From Burkholderiales bacterium (GTDB lineage: Bacteria > Pseudomonadota > Gammaproteobacteria > Burkholderiales > Burkholderiaceae_C), in assembly GCA_016223165.1 (NCBI GenBank), contig JACRPO010000009.1, positions 1,116,001 to 1,180,000 on the forward strand: 64,000 nt of DNA, read 5' to 3'. Under the pieces are notes generated by a model. It saw only the letters and a list, made by a program, of their open reading frames with translations, had not been told where the DNA came from and did not search any database. This document shows positions 8,837 to 15,979 of this stretch, piece by piece. The translations under genes and the position numbers were made by a program. The first letter of the stretch is position 1. Every line of letters begins with the position of its first letter.

Positions 8837-10141
8837 TCATGCCAGCCGCCCCTCGGGCTTCGTCGCACTGGCCGGCGCGGCGCCGCGCAGATGCACAGTC
8901 GTCGACGCATGGCCGCCAGGCGAGGAGGGTGCGGCCTGGCGCGCTCGACCGCCCTTCTCTGCCCAGGTGCGCGTCCAGCGGATCTGCACGATGCGCAGCA
9001 TCGCCAGCATCAGGAGCGCCAGCGCGGTGAACGACAGGAAGCCGAACAGATAGGTCCCGGCCCACTGCTTCGACAACCCCATCGCGTTGGGCAGGAAGCC
9101 ACCGCCGAGCGCGCCGATCTCGCCGATCATCGAGCCGGCCACCGCCGTCGTCAGCGGCCAGCGCAACGGCACGAGCTGGAAGAGCGCGCCGTTGCCGGCC
9201 CCCAGCGCCGCGAAGCACAGCATGAACAGGAGCGTCGTCGCTGCCAGCGACTGCCCCGAGAAGCCGCAAGCCGTGAGCGTGGCCGCCACGAGCAGCAGCA
9301 CGCCGCTCAACGTGGTGATGCCGCCGAGGCGGTCGGAGACGTAGCCGCCGACCACGCGCACGGCCGAGCCCATCAGCGTGGCCAGCATCGTCAGCTGGCC
9401 GGCCTCGATCTTGCTGACCTTGAACTGGTCGTGGAAGTAGGTGGGCAGGAAGCTCGCCAGCCCGATGAAGCCGCCGAAGGTGACGATGTAGATCAGGCTG
9501 AAGGCCCAGCCGTCCTTCTCGAACAGGCACGCCACATGTTCGCGCAGCGTCTGCTTCTCGCGATCGGGCGGCTCCTTGGCGGCGAACCACATCACCGCCA
9601 TCGGCAGCAGCATCGTCAGCGCCGCCAGGCCGTACACCGTCTGCCAGCCGTAGGCCTGCGCCAGCGGCGGCGCGAACAGCACGGCCAGCACGGTGCCCGA
9701 GTTGCCGGCGCCGGCGATGCCCATCGCCAGCCCCTTGTAGCGCGCCGGGAACCAGCCCGAGCCGAGCGACAGCGCGACGCCGAAGCTCGCCCCGGCGATG
9801 CCCAGCAGCACGCCCATGGCGAGCACGCTGTCGTAGCTGCCGACGAAGAAGTAGCCGAAGCCGAGCGCCGCGACGATGAGCGCCATCTCCACCATCGCCG
9901 CGTTCTTGCGCCCGATGTACTGCGCCAGCACGCCGAGCGGAAAGCGCATCAGCGCCCCGGCCAGGATGGGCACCGAGACCATGAAGCCCTTCTGCGCCGC
10001 GTTGAGCCCGAAGCTCTCGCTGATGAACGGCGCCATCGCCCCGTTGAGCACCCAGATGGCGAAGCAGAAATCGAAATACAGGAACGACGCGGCGAGCGTC
10101 GGCCAATGGCCGGAGCGGATGAAAGTCTTGAAGGCGGACAT
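8837..10141 (-). CDS. narK: Nitrate/nitrite transporter, NarK/NNP family (MFS)
   Basis: This 434-residue polytopic inner-membrane protein has about 12 hydrophobic segments. Both NNP-type signatures are recognisable: GIAGAGNSGTVLA in the first half and GAGNGALFQLVP in the second. It should move nitrate (symport) or exchange nitrate and nitrite. The direction cannot be read from sequence. A Ser/Ala/Pro-rich tail follows the last helix. The ATG at 10141 has a modest GAGG 11 nt upstream. Its 5' leader holds a sigma-54 site, two ANTAR-type hairpins and a terminator-like hairpin, each listed separately. Confidence 0.92.
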   Translation of the reverse strand: MSAFKTFIRSGHWPTLAASFLYFDFCFAIWVLNGAMAPFISESFGLNAAQKGFMVSVPILAGALMRFPLGVLAQYIGRKNAAMVEMALIVAALGFGYFFVGSYDSVLAMGVLLGIAGASFGVALSLGSGWFPARYKGLAMGIAGAGNSGTVLAVLFAPPLAQAYGWQTVYGLAALTMLLPMAVMWFAAKEPPDREKQTLREHVACLFEKDGWAFSLIYIVTFGGFIGLASFLPTYFHDQFKVSKIEAGQLTMLATLMGSAVRVVGGYVSDRLGGITTLSGVLLLVAATLTACGFSGQSLAATTLLFMLCFAALGAGNGALFQLVPLRWPLTTAVAGSMIGEIGALGGGFLPNAMGLSKQWAGTYLFGFLSFTALALLMLAMLRIVQIRWTRTWAEKGGRARQAAPSSPGGHASTTVHLRGAAPASATKPEGRLA

Positions 10142-10169
10142 GGGGCTTCGGCCTCGGGCAATGGCACAA

Positions 10170-10190
10170 GCCCGCAGCAGCACTGCGGGC
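10170..10190 (-). terminator. Terminator-like hairpin in the narK leader
   Basis: On the narK strand GCCCGCAG pairs perfectly with CTGCGGGC over a 5-nt loop, followed by TTGTG. It lies 28 nt before the narK ATG, downstream of two ANTAR hairpins, so it is the best candidate for the attenuator. The T-tract is weak. Confidence 0.5.
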
Positions 10191-10213
10191 GGGCACGGGG
10201 GGTGGGTGGATGT

Positions 10214-10240
10214 CATCGGGGCCGAGAACCGGACCCGATG
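10214..10240. other. Second perfect hairpin in the narK leader
   Basis: CATCGGG (10214-10220) pairs with CCCGATG (10234-10240), and an inner CCG/CGG pair continues the stem. It sits between the ANTAR hairpins and the terminator-like hairpin. It has no T-run, so an antiterminator or spacer role is as likely as termination. Confidence 0.4.
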
Positions 10241-10252
10241 CCAGTGGAGAAC

Positions 10253-10268
10253 GCGCCGTCGTTGGCGC
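10253..10268 (-). promoter_or_regulatory. ANTAR target hairpin P2, narK leader
   Basis: Read on the minus strand, a 5-bp stem GCGCC/GGCGC closes the hexaloop AACGAC, with A at position 1 and G at position 4 as in known ANTAR protein targets. It follows hairpin P1 after a 9-nt linker and carries the identical loop sequence. Confidence 0.78.
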
Positions 10269-10277
10269 TTCACTGAA

Positions 10278-10297
10278 GCGGTGCGTCGTTACACCGC
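10278..10297 (-). promoter_or_regulatory. ANTAR target hairpin P1, narK leader
   Basis: Read on the minus strand, GCGGTGT pairs with GCACCGC (closing pair U-G) around the hexaloop AACGAC. A at loop position 1 and G at position 4 match the ANTAR consensus. The hairpin begins about where a transcript from the sigma-54 site at 10309-10324 should start. Confidence 0.78.
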
Positions 10298-10308
10298 TAC
10301 CGCACTGC

Positions 10309-10324
10309 AGCAAGAGCCGTGCCG
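10309..10324 (-). promoter_or_regulatory. Sigma-54 promoter of narK
   Basis: The minus strand reads CGGCACG-GCTC-TTGCT, matching the -24/-12 consensus TGGCACG-N4-TTGCW at every defined base except the first. The GG and GC doublets have the required spacing. The predicted start is at the first ANTAR hairpin. This implies NtrC-type activation under nitrogen limitation. Confidence 0.8.
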
Positions 10325-10386
10325 GCCGCCACCCGGCCGGTCTTCCACCCGTTTCCACCCGGCGCCGAGCGGGTAACCTGCGCCCC

Positions 10387-11637
10387 ATGTCACACCTTTC
10401 GCCCACGACGGCGCCCCTGCTGGTCGCCGCCGCGACCGCCGACGAAGCGCAGGCGCTGCGCGAGGCACTGCTCGAAGCCGGCGAGCCCGCCGTCCTGGCC
10501 ACGCCATGCGCAGCCTTGGTGCAATGGGTCGAGGCCCGTGCACCGCGTCAGGTCCTTTGCCGCTTGCCCGAGGGCATCGCGCCGCTGCTGCACGCGCTGG
10601 CGGCATGGCGCGGCGCGCCGCCCTGCCCGATCACCTGGATCGGGCCGGTGGCGGATGCCGCGGCACTCGTCGAAGCCGGCATCGCCAGCCACTGCAGCGA
10701 CCTGGCGGCCGCGCCGGGGGCGCTGGCCGAGGCGCGCGCCCGCCACGCGCGCGAACGCGCGCTGCGCGAGGAGCTGGCCGCGGCGCGCGCACAGCTCGAC
10801 GAGCGCAAGTGGATCGACCGCGCCAAGGGCGTGCTGATGAGCGCGCGCAGCATGCCCGAGGACGAAGCCTTCAAGCTGCTGCGCGGCGCCGCGATGCACG
10901 CCAACCTGAAGCTGGTGCAGGTCTCGCGCGCCGTCGTCGATGCGGCGCGCTGGGCGGAGGCGGTCAACCGCGCCGGCCAGCTGCGCATGCTCTCGCAGCG
11001 CCTGCTCGCGCTGGCCGTGATGCGGCTGCTGCGCCTGGAGGGGGCGCGCACGCGCGCCACGCAGGCGCTGGCGCGCGCACAGGAGAACGTCGACTTCCTC
11101 GCCGCCTTCGGCCTCGAAGGCAGCCAGGCCGAGGCGCTGGCCGCGACCGTGCGCGCCTGGGAGGCGCTGCGCACGGCGCTGGCCGGCACGCCGAACAGCA
11201 GCTCGCTGCAGGCGGCCGACGCGCGCGCCGAGCACCTGCTCGAAGCCGCCGAGGCGCTCACCGAGCGGCTCGAGGAACAGGGCGGGCGCCGCGCGCTCGG
11301 CGTCGTCAACCTGTGCGGTCGCCAGCGCATGCGCTCGCAGCGCGTGGCCAAGGAGGCGCTGCTGGCGACGCTGGCGCCCGATGCCGAACGCAGCGCGCGG
11401 CTGCAGCGGCTGCTCGGCGAATTCGAGCAGGTGCTGGTCGATATCGAGGCCGCGCCGCTCTCTTCGCCCGAGATCAGGCGCGCGCTGGCCGATGCACGCG
11501 AAGGCTGGCTCGTGCTGCTGCGTGCGCTGCGCAGCGCCGATGCCGCCGCGCTCGCATCGGCCAGCGAGAACCTGCTCGCGCACCTGGACCGCCTGACCGA
11601 GAGCTGCGAGCACAGCCTGCAGACCCTGCTGTCCTGA
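10387..11637 (+). CDS. ANTAR antiterminator with PilJ-type sensor domain (nitrate regulator)
   Basis: The 416-residue protein has three parts. Residues 1-120 resemble a degenerate receiver. Residues about 125-190 form an ANTAR RNA-binding domain (IDRAKGVLMSARSMPEDEAFKLL). From about 195 to the end lies an all-helical PilJ/NarX-like sensor with the paired motifs RMLSQRLL and RQRMRSQRVAK. ANTAR proteins bind twin hexaloop hairpins and block terminators; PilJ-like domains sense nitrate/nitrite in NarX-type proteins. The arrangement parallels Klebsiella NasR (NIT plus ANTAR) with a different sensor. It is divergent from narK, whose leader carries the matching RNA motif. The ATG at 10387 was chosen as the domain start; a longer upstream reading frame looks non-coding. 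Confidence 0.85.
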   Translation: MSHLSPTTAPLLVAAATADEAQALREALLEAGEPAVLATPCAALVQWVEARAPRQVLCRLPEGIAPLLHALAAWRGAPPCPITWIGPVADAAALVEAGIASHCSDLAAAPGALAEARARHARERALREELAAARAQLDERKWIDRAKGVLMSARSMPEDEAFKLLRGAAMHANLKLVQVSRAVVDAARWAEAVNRAGQLRMLSQRLLALAVMRLLRLEGARTRATQALARAQENVDFLAAFGLEGSQAEALAATVRAWEALRTALAGTPNSSSLQAADARAEHLLEAAEALTERLEEQGGRRALGVVNLCGRQRMRSQRVAKEALLATLAPDAERSARLQRLLGEFEQVLVDIEAAPLSSPEIRRALADAREGWLVLLRALRSADAAALASASENLLAHLDRLTESCEHSLQTLLS

Positions 11638-11654
11638 AGGCGCCTGGGGCGGCT

Positions 11655-12476
11655 TCAGGCGGCCAGCGCCTCCACGTGCGCCTGCTTGCGGTACAGGAAC
11701 TCGAGCACCGCCTCGCGCGTCTCGAGATAGCCCTTGTGGTGCGCCATCTCGAGCCGGTTGCGCGGCGCCTCGCGCACCGGCGGCAGCGGCACCGTGAGCA
11801 CCTCGCCGATGGTGGCCGCGGGGCCGTTGGTCATCATGACGATGCGGTCGGACAGCAGCACCGCCTCGTCGACATCGTGCGTCACCATCATCACCGTCGT
11901 CGCCTGCTCGCGCGAGTCGGCGACGATCTTCATCAGCTCGTCCTGCAGGCGCGCACGCGTCAGCGCATCGAGGGCGCCGAAGGGCTCGTCCATGAGCAGC
12001 ATCTTGGGCTGCATGGCGAGCGCACGCGCGATGCCCACGCGCTGCTTCATGCCGCCGGAGATCTCGCCGGGCAGCTTGTCCTTGGCATGCGTGAGGCCCA
12101 CCAGTTCCAGCGCCGCCAGCGCGCGCGCCTTCAGCTGCGCGCGCCCTTCCTTGGCGCCGAAGACACGCTCGACCGCCAGGTGGACGTTGTCGGTGCACGA
12201 GAGCCACGGCAGCAGCGAGTGGTTCTGGAAGACGACGCCGCGGTCGGGGCCCGGGCCCTTGAGCTCGCGGCCGTCGAGCAGCAGCACGCCGGCGGTGGGC
12301 GTGGTGAGCCCGGCCACCAGGTTGAGCAGCGTGCTCTTGCCGCAGCCGCTGTGGCCGATCAGGGCGACGAATTCGCCGCGCTTGATCTCGAGGTCGATGT
12401 CGCGCAGCGCCACGAACGGGCCGCGCTTGGTGGCGAAGGTCATGCCCGCGCCGGTGATCTGGAGCATCGGTTTCAT
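11655..12476 (-). CDS. nrtC: Nitrate ABC transporter ATPase
   Basis: This 273-residue ATPase powers the NrtA/NrtB importer. Walker A is GHSGCGKST, the signature is ISGGMKQR and Walker B is MLLMDEPFGALD. It belongs to the nitrate/sulfonate/taurine class. It has no C-terminal substrate-binding domain, so it corresponds to NrtD in cyanobacteria although such genes are often named nrtC or nasD. GGAG lies 9 nt before the ATG. It is the last gene of nrtABC and converges with the ANTAR-PilJ gene, 17 bp away. Confidence 0.9.
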   Translation of the reverse strand: MKPMLQITGAGMTFATKRGPFVALRDIDLEIKRGEFVALIGHSGCGKSTLLNLVAGLTTPTAGVLLLDGRELKGPGPDRGVVFQNHSLLPWLSCTDNVHLAVERVFGAKEGRAQLKARALAALELVGLTHAKDKLPGEISGGMKQRVGIARALAMQPKMLLMDEPFGALDALTRARLQDELMKIVADSREQATTVMMVTHDVDEAVLLSDRIVMMTNGPAATIGEVLTVPLPPVREAPRNRLEMAHHKGYLETREAVLEFLYRKQAHVEALAA

Positions 12477-12507
12477 GGTGCGTTTCTCCGCGGTGACGCG
12501 AGCGCGT

Positions 12508-13500
12508 TCAGTGGTATTCGAAGCGGCGTGCCACCGCCATCAGCGCCCATTCGAGCAGCAGCCCGACGATGCCGATGACGAAGATGGCGACGATGATGTG
12601 CGCGACGTTGAGGTTGTTCCACTCGTCCCAGACCCAGAAGCCGATGCCGACACCGCCGGTCAGCATCTCGGCCGCGACGATGACGAGCCAGGCCGTGCCC
12701 ACCGACAGCCGCACGCCGGTGAGCAGGTAGGGCATCACCGCCGGCAGCAGGATGCGCGTGGCGATGCGCCACTCGCTCAGCTTGAGCACGCGCGCCACGT
12801 TCAGGTAGTCCTGCGGCACCTTCTGCACGCCCACCGCGGTGTTGATGACCATCGGCCAGATCGAGCAGATGAAGATGGTCCAGATCGCCGCCGGGTTGGC
12901 CGCCTTGAAGACGAGCAGGCCGATCGGCAGCCAGGCCAACGGCGAGACCGGCTTCAACAGGCTGATGAGCGGCGCGAACATCGCGTTCAGCGTCGCGAAG
13001 CGGCCGATGAGAAAGCCGAGCGGAATGCCCACCAGCGCCGCCAGGCCGAAGCCGAAGCCCACGCGCTGCAACGAGTTCAGCACGTTCCAGCCGATGCCCT
13101 GGTCGTTCGGCCCGTTGCGGTAGAACGGGTCGGCGAAGAGTTTCCAGGCGGCATCGAAGGTGGCAGCCGGTGTGGGAAAAGAGCCGCCTTTCTGCGTCAG
13201 CAGCGCCCAGATGCCCACGAGCAGCGCGAGGCCGGCGATCGGCGCGATGACGCGGCCGGCGAGGCCGCGCCAGTCGACGGGGTCACGCGCGGGCCGTGCG
13301 GGGCTCGCCGGGTTTGCCTGCGCGCCAGCGGGGCCCGCCGCGGCCAGTGGCACCGGCGCACTCGCGGCACCTCCATCCGAAGCGGCGCCGGCGACAGCGG
13401 CGGCGCCTGGCCCACTGCGCCTGGCAGAACGCATGGGCACAGACGATCTCGCGGCGCGCGCAGAGATCGCAGCGGGTGCGTGGAAGACAGCACTGACCAT
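12508..13500 (-). CDS. nrtB: Nitrate ABC transporter permease
   Basis: This 330-residue inner-membrane permease has about six helices. The EAA-like loop lies around ARVLKLSEWRIATRILLPAV. The N-terminal 70 residues are an Ala/Pro-rich extension not usual for the family. The start is nevertheless well supported because GGAGGG lies 7 nt before the ATG at 13500. It follows nrtA by 18 bp and precedes the ATPase by 31 bp. Confidence 0.9.
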   Translation of the reverse strand: MVSAVFHAPAAISARAARSSVPMRSARRSGPGAAAVAGAASDGGAASAPVPLAAAGPAGAQANPASPARPARDPVDWRGLAGRVIAPIAGLALLVGIWALLTQKGGSFPTPAATFDAAWKLFADPFYRNGPNDQGIGWNVLNSLQRVGFGFGLAALVGIPLGFLIGRFATLNAMFAPLISLLKPVSPLAWLPIGLLVFKAANPAAIWTIFICSIWPMVINTAVGVQKVPQDYLNVARVLKLSEWRIATRILLPAVMPYLLTGVRLSVGTAWLVIVAAEMLTGGVGIGFWVWDEWNNLNVAHIIVAIFVIGIVGLLLEWALMAVARRFEYH

Positions 13501-13518
13501 GATCGGGCCCTCCTTCGC

Positions 13519-14760
13519 TCAGGCCGCGGCAGCGCCGCGCACCTTGAAGCCGTCGGCATATTTCGCCGGCTCCTTGCCGTCCCACACGACGCCGTCGACC
13601 ATCTTGCTCGCGCGCAGGTCGCTCTTGGGCACGCTCACCTTCAGCTGCGCCGCGGCCTGCTTGTAGAGCTCGGTCTGGTTGATGGCCTTGGCCACGCCAA
13701 GGTAGTCGGGGTGCTCCTTCAACAGCCCCCAGCGCTTGTGCTGCGTCAGGAACCACATGCCGTCGCTGAGGTACGGGTAGTTCACCGCCCCGTCGTTGAA
13801 GAACTTCATGTGGTTGGGGTCGTCCCAGGTCTTGCCGAGGCCGTTCTGGTAGCGCCCCAGGATGCGCTGGTTGATCGCATCGACGCTCGTGTTGACGTAG
13901 CTCTTCTCGGCGATGACCTCGGCCATCTTGTTCTTGTTCTGCAGGCCGGCGTCGATCCAGCGGCCGGCCTCGAGCACGGCCATGATCACGGCGCGGCAGG
14001 TGTTGGGGTTCTTCTTGACGAAGTCGGCGGTGGTGCCGAGCGCCTTCTCCGGGTGGTCGCGCCAGACCTCCTGCGTGGTGGTGCCGGTGATGCCGATGCC
14101 GTCGATGATGGCGCGGTGGTTCCAGGGCTCGCCGACGCAGAAGCCGTCCATGTTGCCCACGCGCATGTTGGCCACCATCTGCGGCGGCGGCACGGTGATG
14201 ACCTTGGCGTCCTTCATCGGGTTGATCCCGTAGGTGGCGAGCCAGTAGTACAGCCACATCGCGTGCGTGCCGGTGGGGAAGGTCTGCGCGAAGGTGTATT
14301 CGCGCTTCTCGGTGGACATCAGCTTGGCCAGGCTGGTGCCGTCGACCGCGCCTTTGTCGGCCAGCTTCTTCGAAAGCGTGATGGCCTGGCCGTTGTGGTT
14401 CAGGTTCATCAGCACGGCCATGTCCTTCTTCGGCCCGCCCACGCCGAGGTGCACGCCGTACACCAGGCCCCACAGCACATGCGCCATGTCGAGCTCGCCG
14501 TTGACGAGCTTGTCGCGCACGCCGGCCCAGCTCGCCTCCTTGGTGGGGATGATCTTGATGCCGTACTTCTCGTCGAACTTGTTCACCGCCGCCATGACGA
14601 CGCTGGCGCAGTCGGTGAGCGGGATGAAGCCGATCCTGACCTCCTTCTTCTCCGGCGCATCGGAGCCGGCGGCCCAGGCGCCGGGGTTCACCGCGGCACC
14701 GGCGGCACCGGCAGCCAGCGCCGCCGAGCCCTTGATGAATGTCCTGCGCTCTTCGCTCAT
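13519..14760 (-). CDS. nrtA: Nitrate ABC transporter substrate-binding protein (Tat signal)
   Basis: This 413-residue NrtA/CmpA-family protein should bind nitrate or nitrite in the periplasm. It starts with a Tat signal (RRTFIKG followed by an Ala/Gly-rich hydrophobic stretch ending near AWA). This separates it from the cytoplasmic sensor NasS, a close relative without a signal. The chosen ATG at 14760 has GAGGGGG just upstream; an ATG about 13 codons further up lacks this and would push the twin arginines inward. A 300-bp leader with sigma-54 site, two ANTAR hairpins and a strong terminator precedes it. Confidence 0.92.
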   Translation of the reverse strand: MSEERRTFIKGSAALAAGAAGAAVNPGAWAAGSDAPEKKEVRIGFIPLTDCASVVMAAVNKFDEKYGIKIIPTKEASWAGVRDKLVNGELDMAHVLWGLVYGVHLGVGGPKKDMAVLMNLNHNGQAITLSKKLADKGAVDGTSLAKLMSTEKREYTFAQTFPTGTHAMWLYYWLATYGINPMKDAKVITVPPPQMVANMRVGNMDGFCVGEPWNHRAIIDGIGITGTTTQEVWRDHPEKALGTTADFVKKNPNTCRAVIMAVLEAGRWIDAGLQNKNKMAEVIAEKSYVNTSVDAINQRILGRYQNGLGKTWDDPNHMKFFNDGAVNYPYLSDGMWFLTQHKRWGLLKEHPDYLGVAKAINQTELYKQAAAQLKVSVPKSDLRASKMVDGVVWDGKEPAKYADGFKVRGAAAA

Positions 14761-14837
14761 CAGACCCCCTCGTTGTGCCCTTGCCTCGAACGTCATGTGC
14801 GACTCCATCTGGAAAATTGGCCGATGAAACTGGGCCG

Positions 14838-14909
14838 AGAAAAGAAAAAGGCGCCTCGACAGAAGCCGACAAACGCGTGCGTTCGCCAGCCAGCCTGTCG
14901 GGCGCCTTT
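14838..14909 (-). terminator. Rho-independent attenuator in the nrtA leader
   Basis: On the minus strand AAAGGCGCC pairs with GGCGCCTTT (14901-14909 with 14847-14855). The inner stem continues with CGACAG/CTGTCG after one bulged base. The run TTTTTCTTTTCTC follows. It lies upstream of nrtA, not after a gene, so it is an attenuator. Its 5' arm overlaps ANTAR hairpin P2, which makes the two folds mutually exclusive. Confidence 0.85.
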
Positions 14910-14913
14910 GCCC
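14900..14913 (-). promoter_or_regulatory. ANTAR target hairpin P2, nrtA leader
   Basis: On the minus strand GGGC pairs with GCCC around the hexaloop AAAGGC (A1, G4). The loop and 3' arm are the first bases of the terminator stem. If a regulator holds this hairpin, the terminator cannot form. This is the published ANTAR antitermination logic. Confidence 0.72.
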
Positions 14914-14931
14914 CGGATAACCATGCACCAC

Positions 14932-14945
14932 GCGCGTCGTTGCGC
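14932..14945 (-). promoter_or_regulatory. ANTAR target hairpin P1, nrtA leader
   Basis: On the minus strand GCGC pairs with GCGC around AACGAC, the same hexaloop as both narK hairpins. A CACC/GGTG pair can extend the stem past a small bulge. It lies 18 nt upstream of P2. Confidence 0.75.
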
Positions 14946-14964
14946 AGGTGCTCGCCAGAGTCAT

Positions 14965-14980
14965 TGCATGAGGCGTGCCA
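14965..14980 (-). promoter_or_regulatory. Sigma-54 promoter of nrtABC
   Basis: The minus strand reads TGGCACG-CCTC-ATGCA, one mismatch from TGGCACG-N4-TTGCA, with correct GG/GC spacing. The expected start lies about 12 nt on, just before ANTAR hairpin P1. Confidence 0.78.
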
Positions 14981-15076
14981 GCTCACCTTTCCTGGGAAAA
15001 GCCACTGCGCGCAGCCCGCACGGCGCGCATCGCGCACCATCAGATGGCAAGCTGCGCCTTTTCATGGTGCACCGCA

Positions 15077-15754
15077 TCATCGGCGCGGCCTGAGCAGCTC
15101 GTGCGCCTCGTTGATGCGCTCGGCCACCTGGGCCAGGCGCTGGCCGCGGTCCATCGCCAGGCGGCGCATGTGGCGGTAGGCCTCCTCCTCGTCGAGGCCC
15201 GATTCGCGCATCAGCACGCCCTTGGCGCGCTCGATGAGCTTGCGCTCGGTGAGCTTGGCCTGCGCCTCGCCGAGTTGATCGCGCAGCGCGCGGTCCTGCT
15301 CGAAGCGCGCGATGGCCACCTGCAGCACCGGCGCCAGGCGTTCGGGGTTGAGGCCGGCGATGACATAGGCGCTCACGCCCGCGGCGAGCGCCTGCTGCAT
15401 CGGCCCCGGCGCCGCGTCTTCGGCGAAGACGACCACCGGGCGCGGGTGCGTCGCCGACACCGCAGCCAGATGCTCCAGCGTATCGCGCGAGGGCGACTCG
15501 GCGTCGACGATGACGACGTCGGGCACGAGCGAGCGCACGCAGTCGTGGATGGCGATGGCCGAGTCGAGCACGCCCACCACGATGTGGCCCTGGCGCGTGA
15601 GCTCGTCACGGATGAGGCTCGCGCGGTGCGCACCGTCGTCGATGATCAGCACGCGCAAGGCGCCGCCTTCGGCCGGCGTTCCGCCGGACGGGGGCATCGC
15701 GATGCCGGGCCTGGACATGCCGGTTCGGGGCGCAACTTCCGTGCCGCCCACCAT
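15077..15754 (-). CDS. nasT: NasT-type response regulator with ANTAR domain
   Basis: This 225-residue protein has a receiver-like domain (LRVLIIDDG, and VIVDAESP with the expected Asp) and a C-terminal ANTAR domain (ERKLIERAKGVLMRESGLDEEEAY). The usual Lys of the receiver is not evident (YVIAGL), as in NasT proteins that are not phosphorylated. NasT normally works with the nitrate sensor NasS, but no NasS gene is visible here. The start is uncertain: ATGs at codons 1, 13 and 20 are possible and none has a strong ribosome site. It is upstream of nrtABC and likely acts on that leader. Confidence 0.85.
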   Translation of the reverse strand: MVGGTEVAPRTGMSRPGIAMPPSGGTPAEGGALRVLIIDDGAHRASLIRDELTRQGHIVVGVLDSAIAIHDCVRSLVPDVVIVDAESPSRDTLEHLAAVSATHPRPVVVFAEDAAPGPMQQALAAGVSAYVIAGLNPERLAPVLQVAIARFEQDRALRDQLGEAQAKLTERKLIERAKGVLMRESGLDEEEAYRHMRRLAMDRGQRLAQVAERINEAHELLRPRR

Positions 15755-15943
15755 GCTCTTGGCCGGTCACCCCCCGGAATTCACTGCACCTTCCGCCATT
15801 CGAGATGACGGCATTTCTTCGGCGCGGCAAGCGCAACTTCATCTTCACGCTGTGCGCAGTGCTCACGGCGGCCAGGGTGGCCAGGGGCATGTGCTGGGCC
15901 TGTCGCCGGGCCTGTCGCCGGCCTGTCGCCACGCCCGGCGCCG

Positions 15944-15966
15944 GGCCGGCGCGGCCCGCGCCGGCC
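15944..15966. repeat. Perfect GC-rich hairpin beyond the oxidase gene
   Basis: GGCCGGCGC pairs with GCGCCGGCC over a 5-nt loop, 14 bp past the oxidase stop. There is no T-run. Next to it, at about 15899-15930, CCTGTCGCC is repeated three times. It may be a weak terminator. Confidence 0.35.
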
Positions 15967-15979
15967 CAGGCAGCCCGAC

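Noticed and set aside
15899..15930. Three copies of CCTGTCGCC as a start of a repeat array
   Set aside because: The spacing is irregular, the units are short and the region is low complexity; not CRISPR-like.
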